Source of the DNA: Lichenifustis flavocetrariae
Lineage (GTDB): Bacteria; Pseudomonadota; Alphaproteobacteria; Rhizobiales; Beijerinckiaceae
DNA length: 64,000 bases
Direction of reading: 5' to 3'
Assembly: GCF_026130545.1 (NCBI RefSeq)
Contig: NZ_JAMOIM010000013.1
Coordinates: 62,001 to 126,000, forward strand
Shown here: in pieces, positions 30,617-38,860 of the stretch
Numbering within the stretch: the first letter of the stretch is position 1
Layout: each line of letters begins with the position of its first letter
Translations under genes and position numbers: made by a program
Notes under the pieces: generated by a model
Database searches by the model: none
What the model was told of the DNA's origin: nothing
What the model saw: the letters and a program-made list of their open reading frames with translations, nothing else

Positions 30617-31876
30617 TCAGCGCGCCGCCACCACGGTCTTCTGCGGGTTCGCGGGGATGAACCAGGCCAGGAGGCCGATCGCCGGCAGGAATGAGCAGAC
30701 CTTGTACACGAAGGCGATGCTCGTGTGGTCAGCCAACTGACCGAGCACGGCCGCTCCAAGTCCACCCGTGCCGAAGGCGAGCCCGAAGAACAATCCGGCG
30801 ATCATGCCGACGCTGTTCGGCATCAGGTCCTGCGCGTAAACAACAATCGCCGAAAAGGCAGACGACAGAATGAGACCGATGAGCACGGCCAAGATGCTGG
30901 TCCAGAACAGATTGGCGTAAGGCAGCGCCAGGGTGAATGGCAACACGCCCAGGATCGAGATCCAGATCACATATTTTCGCCCGATGCGGTCGCCGATGGG
31001 GCCACCCACGAGCGTGCCCACTGCGACGGCCGCCAGGAACAGGAAGAGCTGCAGCTGTGCGTGTTCGACGGACACATGGAATTTGTCGATCAGATAGAAG
31101 GTGAAATAGCTGCTCATGCTGGCGAGGTAGAACTGCTTCGAGAAAACCAGCAGCACCAGAACGGCCATCACCATCCGGACCTTGGCCTTGGAATGGACCG
31201 AAACAGCCGCCGCCGTCTTGGCCTTCGCGGCCCGCAGGTTGGCGGAATACCATTGCGCGACCTTGAATAGGATGATGGCGGCGAGAACGGCCGCGGGCGA
31301 GAACCAGGCGATGCTGCCCTGCCCGTGCCGAACGACGATCCAGGCCGCCAGGAGCGGCCCGAGTGCCGTGCCGAAATAGCCGCCGACCTGGAACAGGCTC
31401 TGGGCGAAACCATGCCTTCCTCCGGACGCTGCGCGGGCGATCCGCGACGATTCCGGATGGAAGATTGACGACCCGACGCCGACCAGCGAGGCCGCGATCA
31501 GCAAGACCGTATAGTTCGGCGCAGCCGACAGGAGCAAAAGCCCCAGGAGGCTAACCCCCATGCCCACAGGCAACAGGAAAGGACGCGGCCGCTTGTCCGT
31601 GGCGTAGCCGATCCACGGCTGCAGCAGCGACGCTGTGAGCTGGAACGCAAGGGTAATGAGACCGATCTGCCCGAAGTCGAGCGCGAACTTCTCCTTGAGG
31701 ATCGGGTAGATGGCCGGCACGAGCGACTGCACGAGGTCGTTCAGCCCATGCGTCAGGCTTACCCCATAAAGCACCAAGGTCGCCCCGCCGGCTCCCGCCG
31801 CTACGGCGCGGCCCCGTCCGGCCGCCGTCGTGCTCGCCCCCGCCGGCACCCCGGCGCCTTCCAGTCTCGCATCCAT
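30617..31876 (-). CDS. MFS transporter, fosmidomycin resistance protein (Fsr) family
   Basis: Inner-membrane MFS exporter of 419 residues with about 12 TM helices. The segments YGVSLTHGLNDLVQSLVPAI and GVGSSIFHPESSRIA are typical of Fsr proteins, which export the DXP-reductoisomerase inhibitor fosmidomycin and related compounds in E. coli. The N-terminal 30 residues are Ala/Gly-rich and probably disordered. It diverges from shc across a 608-base gap. Because hopanoids are built from DXP-pathway isoprenoids, the location is suggestive, but no functional link is shown. Confidence 0.85.
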   Translation of the reverse strand: MDARLEGAGVPAGASTTAAGRGRAVAAGAGGATLVLYGVSLTHGLNDLVQSLVPAIYPILKEKFALDFGQIGLITLAFQLTASLLQPWIGYATDKRPRPFLLPVGMGVSLLGLLLLSAAPNYTVLLIAASLVGVGSSIFHPESSRIARAASGGRHGFAQSLFQVGGYFGTALGPLLAAWIVVRHGQGSIAWFSPAAVLAAIILFKVAQWYSANLRAAKAKTAAAVSVHSKAKVRMVMAVLVLLVFSKQFYLASMSSYFTFYLIDKFHVSVEHAQLQLFLFLAAVAVGTLVGGPIGDRIGRKYVIWISILGVLPFTLALPYANLFWTSILAVLIGLILSSAFSAIVVYAQDLMPNSVGMIAGLFFGLAFGTGGLGAAVLGQLADHTSIAFVYKVCSFLPAIGLLAWFIPANPQKTVVAAR

Positions 31877-32484
31877 GTGAACTACCTATCGGGACGCTCC
31901 AGCGCCCCCCAAACAGCATCGCCTCCATGGCTGCCAAAATATTGAGCAAACCGATGCGGTGCTTCCGACGCACGCCCGACATGGGCGTTCCGGATTGGTT
32001 GTAAGGCTTTACTCCCGATCGTCGAGAGCGCAATCAATTGATCCGCATAGCTGGCATTTCAGTGTCGCAGGCGCGGTGCCGTAAAATTGAAGGTGGTGGC
32101 ACTGATTTTTGCGAGTCATACGGGCAGGAACCGCCCGGGCGAAGCGTCGCCGGCGTGCGGGCCCTATGGCGAATTTGGGCCCTTGTTTCGCCCGTGGATC
32201 GTCCCGCGACCTCGCAGAGGAAGCAGAATCTAAAAGCGTGCAGGTAACGGGCATCTGCCCGATCGTGATACTTGCACCAGCCTAGCTCAAGGTTTATTCC
32301 ACGGTAAGAACGATACTGAGACACCCTCCGGGACATGCTTCTCCCGTTGGATTGGGATCTGTCACTTCTCAGTCACGCCCGGAAGCTTTGCATCCAAGGC
32401 TGGCGCGTATCGCTTGTGTTGTCTCACGTTTACGGGAAGACACATGGGGGGACGTGCAGATTGTGAGTTGAGACGACCAAACAG
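31877..32484. other. Long divergent intergenic region between the fsr-like gene and shc
   Basis: At 608 bases this is the longest gene-free stretch in the window. Small frames on both strands (for example about 32009-32336) lack family resemblance and ribosome-binding sites, and I do not call them. One tight palindrome is seen, CGGGCA-TC-TGCCCG at 32248-32261, about 224 bases before shc; it could be an operator. Promoters for both flanking genes should be here. A long leader on the shc message is possible. Confidence 0.35.
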
Positions 32485-34455
32485 ATGTCATTCGCCACCG
32501 CTGCCGAACATCCCCTAGGCGCATCACCCAGGTCCGACGAACTCCACAAAACCATTGCACGCGCCACGCAGGCCCTCCGATCGCAGCAGCGCAAGGATGG
32601 GCATTTCGCGTTCGAGCTTGAAGCCGACGCCACAATACCCTCCGAATATATCCTCCTGAAGCACTTCCTCGGTGAACCCGACATTGAGATGGAGCGCAAG
32701 ATCGGCGTCTATCTGCGCCGGGTTCAAGGGGCCGATGGTGGCTGGCCACTGGTGCATGGCGGCGACCTCAACATGTCGGCGTCCGTGAAGGCCTATTTTG
32801 CCCTCAAGATGATCGGCGACTCGGTCGATGCGCCCCACATGCTGCGTGCGCGCGACGCGATTTTAGCGCATGGCGGCGCCTCTCAGGTCAATGTCTTCAC
32901 GCGCAACACGCTGGCGCTCTTCGGTGAGGTTCCCTGGCGGGCGGTTCCGGTCATGCCGGTTGAGATCATGCTGCTGCCGGCCTGGTTTCCCTTCCATCTC
33001 AACAAAGTCTCCTATTGGGCGCGCACCACCCTCGTGCCCATGATGGTGCTGGCCGCCCTGAAGCCGATCGCGGTCAACCCGCGTCGCATCGGCATCCGCG
33101 AACTTTTCCTGACGCCGCCGGAACGCGAACGGCATTGGCCGACGGCACAACAGGACCTGAAGGTCTGGGGTGCCGTATTCGCGGCGATCGACGCGGTTCT
33201 GCACAAAGTGGAGCCCTTCTTCTCCAAGGCCGTGCGGCGGCGCGCCATCGACAAGGCGGTCGCATTTACGATCGAGCACCTGAACGGGGAGGACGGCCTC
33301 GGGGCCATCTACCCGGCCATGGCGAATACGGTCATGATGTTCCAACGGCTCGGCTATTCTCCGGACTTGCCCGAGGTGAAGCTCGCCCGCGCTTCGATCG
33401 AGAAGCTGATGGTGGTCAACGAGCACGAGGCTTATTGTCAACCTTGCCTTTCGCCGATCTGGGACACGGCCTTGTCGGCACAGGCGCTGCTTGAGACTGG
33501 CGATGATGGCGAAGCAACTGCACAACGCGGCCTCGACTGGTTGATCCCGCGCCAGGTTCTCGACGTTGTCGGCGACTGGGCGCACAACCGGCCCAACGTC
33601 CGGCCGGGTGGCTGGGCCTTTCAATACGAAAATCCGCACTATCCGGATCTCGACGACACCGCCGTTGTGGTGATGGCCATGGACCGTCTGGCCGGCAAGC
33701 CCGGCGGCGAACGCTACAAGGAAGCGATCGCGCGCGGTCGCGAGTGGGTCGTCGGCCTTCAGAGCAAGAATGGCGGCTGGGGCGCGTTCGAAGCCGATAA
33801 CGTCCATTATCATCTCAATGCCATTCCGTTCGCCGACCATGGTGCTCTGCTAGACCCGCCGACCGCCGACGTGACCGGCCGCTGTGTGTCCATGCTGGCG
33901 CAACTCGGAGAGCGGATGGAGACAAGCGAGCCGCTGCGCCGCGGTGTCGAATATCTCATGCGCGAACAGGAACCGAACGGAAGCTGGTTCGGCCGATGGG
34001 GCGTCAACTACATCTACGGCACCTGGTCGGTCCTTATCGCCCTCAATGCAGCCGGGATCGATCATGCCAGCGGACCGATCCGGCGCGCGGTCGATTGGCT
34101 CCTGTCGATCCAGAATCCCGATGGCGGTTGGGGGGAAAGCGATCTGAGCTACGAGGCGAATAGGGCGGGACACCGCGCTGCGCCCAGCACGGCCTCGCAG
34201 ACCGCCTGGGCGACGCTTGGCTTGATGGCGGCCGGTGAGGTCGACCATCCGGCTGTCGCGCGCGGAATTGCCTACCTCATGGAAAGGCAGGATGCCGACG
34301 GGTTCTGGCCCGAGGAATCCTTCACCGGGACGGGCTTCGCACGCGTCTTCTATCTTCGCTACCACGGTTATTCGAAGTTCTTTCCACTTTGGGCCACAGC
34401 CCGATTTCGCAACCTCAAGGCCGGCAACACAAAGACCGTGATGATCGGCATGTAA
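32485..34455 (+). CDS. shc: Squalene-hopene cyclase
   Basis: Monotopic inner-membrane enzyme (656 residues) that cyclises squalene to hopene and hopanol, the first committed hopanoid step. The protonating DxDD motif is D388-L-D-D391 (PDLDDTAVV), at the place equivalent to D374-D377 of Alicyclobacillus. Several QW-type repeats are visible (QSKNGGWG, QNPDGGWGES, EPNGSWFGRWG, QDADGFWPEE). Its TAA overlaps the hpnG ATG by one base, so the two are coupled. Squalene synthesis genes hpnC, hpnD and hpnE are not in the window. Confidence 0.97.
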   Translation: MSFATAAEHPLGASPRSDELHKTIARATQALRSQQRKDGHFAFELEADATIPSEYILLKHFLGEPDIEMERKIGVYLRRVQGADGGWPLVHGGDLNMSASVKAYFALKMIGDSVDAPHMLRARDAILAHGGASQVNVFTRNTLALFGEVPWRAVPVMPVEIMLLPAWFPFHLNKVSYWARTTLVPMMVLAALKPIAVNPRRIGIRELFLTPPERERHWPTAQQDLKVWGAVFAAIDAVLHKVEPFFSKAVRRRAIDKAVAFTIEHLNGEDGLGAIYPAMANTVMMFQRLGYSPDLPEVKLARASIEKLMVVNEHEAYCQPCLSPIWDTALSAQALLETGDDGEATAQRGLDWLIPRQVLDVVGDWAHNRPNVRPGGWAFQYENPHYPDLDDTAVVVMAMDRLAGKPGGERYKEAIARGREWVVGLQSKNGGWGAFEADNVHYHLNAIPFADHGALLDPPTADVTGRCVSMLAQLGERMETSEPLRRGVEYLMREQEPNGSWFGRWGVNYIYGTWSVLIALNAAGIDHASGPIRRAVDWLLSIQNPDGGWGESDLSYEANRAGHRAAPSTASQTAWATLGLMAAGEVDHPAVARGIAYLMERQDADGFWPEESFTGTGFARVFYLRYHGYSKFFPLWATARFRNLKAGNTKTVMIGM

Positions 34456-35141
34456 TGACGGAGGCGCCTCCCTCCGTCATCGTCCTGGCCGTCACGGGGC
34501 TCGTTGCCGAGGCTCGTATCGTGCGCGCGAACGGTGTCGGCACCGTCGCGGGGGGAGGCAATGCGACAAGGCTCGCATCTTTGCTGAAAGCTCAGCTCAG
34601 CCAGGGTGCCCGTGGCGTGATCAGCATCGGCATTGCGGGCGGTCTTGCGCCGAGCCTCAAAGCCGGAGCCATCGTCATTGCCGACAGGATCCTGGAGGGC
34701 TCGACGGGCTGGCCCACGGATCCTGTCTGGTGTCGCGCCCTTGCGGGTTCTCTCCCCGACGCCTTCCTTGGTGCGCTCTGCGGCGTGGATCAGCCTATCG
34801 CAGGGACTGACGCCAAGGCGGCGTTGCACGCTCGCGCCGGTGCTCTCGCGGTCGACATGGAATCGCATGTGGCAGCCCGGCTTGCGGCCAGCTTCGCCCT
34901 GCCCTTTGCGGCGCTCCGGGTCGTGGCCGACCCGGCGTCACGGTCCCTGCCGCAGGCTGCCTTGGTCGGCATGCGGCCGGACGGAACGACCGACGTTGCC
35001 GCCGTGCTGCGCGCCCTCCTCCGGCGGCCGGGCGACCTAGCGGGCCTGATCCACACGGCCCGCGACGCGCAGGCCGCGTTCCAGTCGCTGAAGCGCGTCT
35101 GTGCGAAGCTCAACGCGCCCCTTGGTTTCCCGTATCGCTAA
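34455..35141 (+). CDS. hpnG: Hopanoid-associated nucleoside phosphorylase HpnG
   Basis: Enzyme of hopanoid side-chain synthesis, 228 residues. HpnG releases adenine from adenosylhopane to give ribosylhopane (phosphoribosylhopane route), the precursor of bacteriohopanetetrol. It is a PNP/UDP-phosphorylase fold protein: ISIGIAGGLAPSLKAGAIVIAD near the N-terminus and the substrate-binding VDMESHVAARLA segment. The start at 34455 (TAATG overlap with shc) is well determined. It lies convergent with hpnH, whose product supplies its substrate, with a clear terminator between. Confidence 0.92.
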   Translation: MTEAPPSVIVLAVTGLVAEARIVRANGVGTVAGGGNATRLASLLKAQLSQGARGVISIGIAGGLAPSLKAGAIVIADRILEGSTGWPTDPVWCRALAGSLPDAFLGALCGVDQPIAGTDAKAALHARAGALAVDMESHVAARLAASFALPFAALRVVADPASRSLPQAALVGMRPDGTTDVAAVLRALLRRPGDLAGLIHTARDAQAAFQSLKRVCAKLNAPLGFPYR

Positions 35142-35236
35142 CGAGCCAGACGGACGCGCCACATGAGCCCACGCGGCTGATTGGCGGGCATGTTTCGGAT
35201 TGACAGGTCTGCGCCGAACAGACACTCGAACCACAA

Positions 35237-35262
35237 AAAAGGACGCCCGAAGGCGTCCTTTT
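35237..35262. terminator. Strong bidirectional intrinsic terminator between hpnG and hpnH
   Basis: GGACGCC (35241-35247) and GGCGTCC (35252-35258) form the stem with a CGAA loop. A-tract on the left (35235-35240) and T-tract on the right (35259-35262) make a U-run for both directions. It sits between two convergent stops. This is the clearest symmetric terminator in the window. Confidence 0.9.
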
Positions 35263-35285
35263 GACCGTCAAACCAAAAAGTTCGT

Positions 35286-36464
35286 TTATTCCGCCGCTTC
35301 GAGCGAGACAGGCCGGTTCTCCGCCGCGCGACGGTCGGCGACTTGTTTTTCCTTTTCCGTGATCTCGGTCAGCTTCTGCTCGACATGACGGGAGAACATG
35401 TACTCAGCCGGCCGCTGGTTCGCGAGCGAGATCTCAGGAGCCATCTTACCGGTCGTCCTGACCCCGCGCAGTGTCACCATCAAGGCCTTCAGCGGGTGCT
35501 TGATCGTGTCGGTGACAGCGGTGGCCTCGAAGCCGCAGTGGACCATGCAGTCGGCGCATTTCTCGTAGTTGCCGGTGCCGTATTTGTCCCAGTCGGTGTT
35601 TTCCATCAGCTCTTTGAAGGTCTTCACATAGCCTTCGCCGAGCAGATAGCAGGGCTTCTGCCACCCGAAGACCGTTCGGGTCGGGTTGCCCCAGGGCGTG
35701 CACTGATAGGTCTGGTTGCCGGCCAGGAAATCCATGAACATGAGAGACTGGAAGATCGGCCACGCTTTGCCGCCTTTGCCGCGAGACAGAATGCCTCGGA
35801 ACAATTCCTTGGTCTTGGCGCGGTTGAGGAAGTGTTTCTGGTCGGGCGCCCGCTCATAGGCATAGCCCGGCGACACGGTGATACCGTCGACACCCATCGC
35901 CTTCATTTCGTCGAAGAAGGCAGCGGCCCGCGCCGGATCAGCGTCGTTGAACAGGGTCGTGTTGATATTGACCCGAAAACCCTTGGCCTTGGCGGCCTTC
36001 ATGGCCGCAATGCACTTGTCGTAAACACCACTGCGGCACACGGAGCGGTCGTGCATCTCCTTGTCGCCGTCGAGGTGGACCGACCAATTGAAATATTCGC
36101 TCGGCTTGTATTGGCTCATCTTCTTTTCGAGAAGGAGCGCGTTGGTGCAAACCGTGACGTATTTCTTCTTGGCGATCGCGCCTTCGACGATCTGCGGCAA
36201 TTCCTTGTGCAGGAGCGGCTCGCCGCCGGCGATGACCACGACAGGCGCACCACATTCGTCGATCGCCTGCATCGCATCCTCGTAGGAGATGCGCTGATTC
36301 AGGATCTTGTCGGGATAGTCGATCTTGCCGCAGCCCGCACAGGCGAGGTTGCAGCGAAACAACGGCTCGAGCATCAGCACGAGCGGGTATCGTTTAACCC
36401 CCATGACGTGCTTCTTGACGACGTAAGCTCCGATCCGTGCGGCTTGAAGAAGCGGAATACCCAA
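35286..36464 (-). CDS. hpnH: Adenosyl-hopene transferase HpnH (radical SAM)
   Basis: Radical-SAM enzyme of 392 residues that joins the 5'-deoxyadenosyl group to diploptene, giving adenosylhopane and opening the route to C35 hopanoids. The 4Fe-4S triad is C38-xxx-C42-xx-C45 (FRCNLACAGCGK), followed by GGEPLLH. A second cysteine cluster lies near the C-terminus (YEKCADCMVHCGFEA). Length and sequence match the family closely. It is separately transcribed, convergent to shc-hpnG, and a perfect 9-bp dyad lies 43 bases upstream of its start. Confidence 0.96.
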   Translation of the reverse strand: MGIPLLQAARIGAYVVKKHVMGVKRYPLVLMLEPLFRCNLACAGCGKIDYPDKILNQRISYEDAMQAIDECGAPVVVIAGGEPLLHKELPQIVEGAIAKKKYVTVCTNALLLEKKMSQYKPSEYFNWSVHLDGDKEMHDRSVCRSGVYDKCIAAMKAAKAKGFRVNINTTLFNDADPARAAAFFDEMKAMGVDGITVSPGYAYERAPDQKHFLNRAKTKELFRGILSRGKGGKAWPIFQSLMFMDFLAGNQTYQCTPWGNPTRTVFGWQKPCYLLGEGYVKTFKELMENTDWDKYGTGNYEKCADCMVHCGFEATAVTDTIKHPLKALMVTLRGVRTTGKMAPEISLANQRPAEYMFSRHVEQKLTEITEKEKQVADRRAAENRPVSLEAAE

Positions 36465-36506
36465 ATCGAACTCCTCGGAAAGCCGCTGAAGGGCCTTCGT
36501 TCAGTT

Positions 36507-36527
36507 GGTGGATCAGCGTGATCCACC
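36507..36527 (-). promoter_or_regulatory. Perfect dyad upstream of hpnH
   Basis: GGTGGATCA (36507-36515), GCG, TGATCCACC (36519-36527): nine perfectly paired bases with a 3-base spacer, 43 bases before the hpnH start. As DNA it could be an operator; as RNA a stable leader hairpin. The remaining gap to 36855 holds the promoter region of the outer-membrane protein and a CtrA-like box, described separately. Confidence 0.55.
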
Positions 36528-36759
36528 TGGCGCCTCGCCGTTCTTTCCCGCACCGCACAAGCGGACGGATGCGAAGCTCGTCCAAGACTTTGGTGGTAGA
36601 AAAAACAGGTTAATGCCGCAACCAGGATTCGGTCGCGGCACATAACCGGTTGGAGAAGGTTGCGTCTCTGCAACATACCAGCGGCATGCACCAAGTTTTT
36701 GCCGCAGTGCAGCCACAGGTGTGACACGCGCGCTGGATCATGACGGTTAAATGTTAGGG

Positions 36760-36774
36760 TTAAGCTCCTTTTAA
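36760..36774 (+). promoter_or_regulatory. CtrA-type box TTAA-N7-TTAA upstream of the beta-barrel gene
   Basis: TTAA (36760-36763), seven bases, TTAA (36771-36774) is an exact match to the core CtrA site of alphaproteobacteria, 82 bases before the ATG of the outer-membrane protein at 36856. A third TTAA lies at 36747-36750. CtrA is known to control outer-membrane proteins in Brucella, so the site is plausible, but binding is inferred from the motif alone. Confidence 0.55.
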
Positions 36775-36855
36775 GTGCTTGCTGGCAGGGTCACCGACGT
36801 TGGCACGGCGCCGTAGTGGATCTCCGCTTCGCGCCTAGACGAAGGAAATCCACGT

Positions 36856-37842
36856 ATGGGCGCTTGCAAAGCCCTCATTCTGGCAGGCGCCGTGGTCATC
36901 GGCCCCGCCACACTCGCAGTGGCGGCTGATCTGCCGCCTCCCCCCATGATCGAGGCTCCCCCGGAACCCGTCGAAGTCAGCGGATGGTACCTTCGCGGCG
37001 ACGTCGGGGTCGGCATAGCCGAGAGCCCGGACATCCGCTCGACCTTCTACGATTCGTCGTTCGCGCCCCTCAGTGGCGCAGCGCTGAACTCGACTGTCCC
37101 GAGCTTCGCCCGCAACTCGCAGCACATCGGCGACTCCGCCATCGTCGATGTCGGTATCGGTTACCAGTACAGCAGCTGGCTGCGCTTCGACGTCACGGGC
37201 GAGTATCGGACCGGACAGGATATCAGCACGCTCGAAAGCTATGGCATCCGCGGCTCGGATTACAGCTATAGCTATCAGGATGCGAATGGCGTGTCGCAGA
37301 AAGGCACCGGCACGGGGAACTATCGGGGCTTCGACCAGTACCACGGCAACGTCCAGAGCTCCGTATTCCTGTTCAATGCCTATACGGATATCGGGACGTG
37401 GTACGGCTTCACGCCATTCATCGGCGCCGGAGTCGGCGCGTCCTACAATCAGGTGACCTCGCTTTATGATGTCGGCGTAGGCGGCCCGACCATCATCGAC
37501 GCGAACAACAAAAATACGGTCATCACGGGCGGTGTTGGAAACGGCGGCTACGGTTATGCCAAGAGCAGCGGTCACTTCGATCTCGCTTACGCCGCCATGG
37601 CCGGCATCGACTATGCCATTTCGCCGGACGTGAAGCTCGAACTCTCCTACCGCTACCTGAACATGGGCGAAGCCAAATCAGGCTTCATCAATTGCGTGAA
37701 CAGCACGGGATGCGTGTCGGAGAAACACAGCTACAGCCTCGCCTCGAATGACATCCGGCTCGGCTTCCGCTGGCTCTTCACAGATGTCACGCCCTACCAG
37801 CCTGTCGTCTACCCAGCCCCACCCATCGTTCGCAAATACTGA
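36856..37842 (+). CDS. Outer-membrane beta-barrel protein (Omp25/Omp31-like)
   Basis: Outer-membrane protein of 328 residues. Signal peptide to about residue 24 (AVAA before DLPPPP), a short Pro-rich spacer, then amphipathic strands of an 8-stranded-type barrel: SGWYLRGDVGVG, TDIGTWYGFTPFIGAGVG, and a closing strand NDIRLGFRWLF. The tail after the last strand (VTPYQPVVYPAP...RKY) is longer than usual. It resembles the rhizobial Omp25/Omp31 and opacity-type family. It is related to the next gene, a tandem paralogue. A CtrA-like box precedes it and a strong terminator follows. Structural role or small-molecule passage cannot be decided. Confidence 0.85.
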   Translation: MGACKALILAGAVVIGPATLAVAADLPPPPMIEAPPEPVEVSGWYLRGDVGVGIAESPDIRSTFYDSSFAPLSGAALNSTVPSFARNSQHIGDSAIVDVGIGYQYSSWLRFDVTGEYRTGQDISTLESYGIRGSDYSYSYQDANGVSQKGTGTGNYRGFDQYHGNVQSSVFLFNAYTDIGTWYGFTPFIGAGVGASYNQVTSLYDVGVGGPTIIDANNKNTVITGGVGNGGYGYAKSSGHFDLAYAAMAGIDYAISPDVKLELSYRYLNMGEAKSGFINCVNSTGCVSEKHSYSLASNDIRLGFRWLFTDVTPYQPVVYPAPPIVRKY

Positions 37843-37867
37843 AGGGTTCGGGCCCACATCAATGCCG

Positions 37868-37897
37868 AAACAGGCCGGCGTTCCGGCCTGTTTTTTT
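37868..37897 (+). terminator. Intrinsic terminator after the beta-barrel gene
   Basis: AAACAGGCCGG (37868-37878) pairs with CCGGCCTGTTT (37883-37893) around CGTT, followed by a T-run to 37897. It is a textbook rho-independent terminator 25 bases after the stop, so the two beta-barrel genes are probably separate transcripts. Confidence 0.92.
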
Positions 37898-38026
37898 GTT
37901 TGCCGATCCTCGAAGCAAGAAGGCTCTGTTTGCCAGAGCGATTCCAGCCAGGCTCAAGCCTGGCGCGCTAGGTTGTCGATGTGAAGACGCTGCCGTCGTG
38001 CGGCACCCTCCTTCGGAACCGCCTCC

Positions 38027-38764
38027 GTGAAATTATTGATCGTCATATGGTCGTCGCTTGTGGTCAGCGGGCTGACCGGCGGGGTCGCGGAAGCGGCCGA
38101 CCTCGCACCTCTGTACGGACAGCCCGACAATGAGGAAGCGTTCCCGCCCCAGCAATACACATTCGGTACCGGCTGGTACCTCAGGGGCGATCTGACGGCA
38201 TCCGACGACGTGAAACTCAACACGCTCGGAACCCTCACGGACAAGCGCGACTGGAACTACGGTGTCGGCGGCGGCGTCGGTTACAAGTTCAACGATTATT
38301 TTCGCGCCGATGTGACAGGCGACTATCTTGGCACGCAAAAGTCGATCGAGCGAAGCGCCGACAGTTTCGGCACTATTTCGACGCTGAAATCCAACCTTCG
38401 ACGCTTCGATGGTCTCGTCAACGCCTATATCGACCTTGGCACTTGGGGCGGCTTCACGCCCTATATTGGTGCGGGTGTCGGCTTTGCAGGTCTGCGCCTC
38501 GACGGATCCAGCGTGAACACGCCCCTAGGAGCCAAATCGCACTACACCAAATATTCCGGCGAAACACGCTACGACCTCGCCTGGGCCGCAATGGCGGGCC
38601 TCACCTACAGCGTTTCCGCCAACCTTCTGGTCGATATCGGCTACCGCTATCTCGATCTCGGGACCTACAAGGCACCCAACATCCCCTCCTCGCCGTTCAA
38701 CGCGGCTAAGACGGACCTGAACGCGCACGAAATCCGCGCCGGTCTTCGCTACATGATCTACTAG
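38027..38764 (+). CDS. Outer-membrane beta-barrel protein, paralogue of the preceding gene
   Basis: Outer-membrane protein of 245 residues from a GTG start. Signal peptide about 1-24 (ending VAEAAD). The barrel sequence resembles the upstream protein: TGWYLRGDLTASDD, YIDLGTWGGFTPYIGAGVG, DIGYRYLDLGTY. It ends in a barrel-insertion type C-terminus (IRAGLRYMIY, terminal aromatic). It lacks the long tail and inserted glycine-rich loops of its paralogue. Likely a small 8-stranded barrel. A structured region and serC follow. Confidence 0.85.
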   Translation: MKLLIVIWSSLVVSGLTGGVAEAADLAPLYGQPDNEEAFPPQQYTFGTGWYLRGDLTASDDVKLNTLGTLTDKRDWNYGVGGGVGYKFNDYFRADVTGDYLGTQKSIERSADSFGTISTLKSNLRRFDGLVNAYIDLGTWGGFTPYIGAGVGFAGLRLDGSSVNTPLGAKSHYTKYSGETRYDLAWAAMAGLTYSVSANLLVDIGYRYLDLGTYKAPNIPSSPFNAAKTDLNAHEIRAGLRYMIY

Positions 38765-38768
38765 CCGT

Positions 38769-38850
38769 CGCAGACTTGCCATGTAGCGTCGCATCAGCTA
38801 CATCCTGCGGTGGGACACCTCTCCCCAACGAGAGGCGCTCATCTGTAAGG
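38769..38850 (+). promoter_or_regulatory. Structured leader of serC (candidate alphaproteobacterial serC RNA motif)
   Basis: Two consecutive hairpins lie between the barrel gene and serC. The first has ATGTAGC (38781-38787) with GCTACAT (38797-38803), extended outward by CGCAG (38769-38773) with CTGCG (38805-38809). The second has CCTCTC (38818-38823) with GAGAGG (38830-38835). AAGG at 38847-38850 is the likely ribosome-binding site. A conserved regulatory RNA named serC is known upstream of serC-serA in alphaproteobacteria; I cannot confirm a consensus match, and the first hairpin might simply be the terminator of the barrel gene. Confidence 0.45.
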
Positions 38851-38860
38851 ATGGCCAGTG

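Noticed and set aside
32097-32112. Sigma-54-like promoter (TGGCAC ... TTGC) upstream of shc
   Set aside because: The spacing between the GG and GC elements is 11 instead of the required 10, so it does not fit the consensus.
32009-32336. Small frames on both strands in the fsr-shc gap
   Set aside because: Overlapping alternatives in several frames, no good starts, and no recognisable sequence.
36745-36763. Direct repeat GGTTAA-N7-GGTTAA read as a CtrA site
   Set aside because: The TTAA words in this pair are nine bases apart, not seven; the correct N7 pair is the adjacent 36760-36774.
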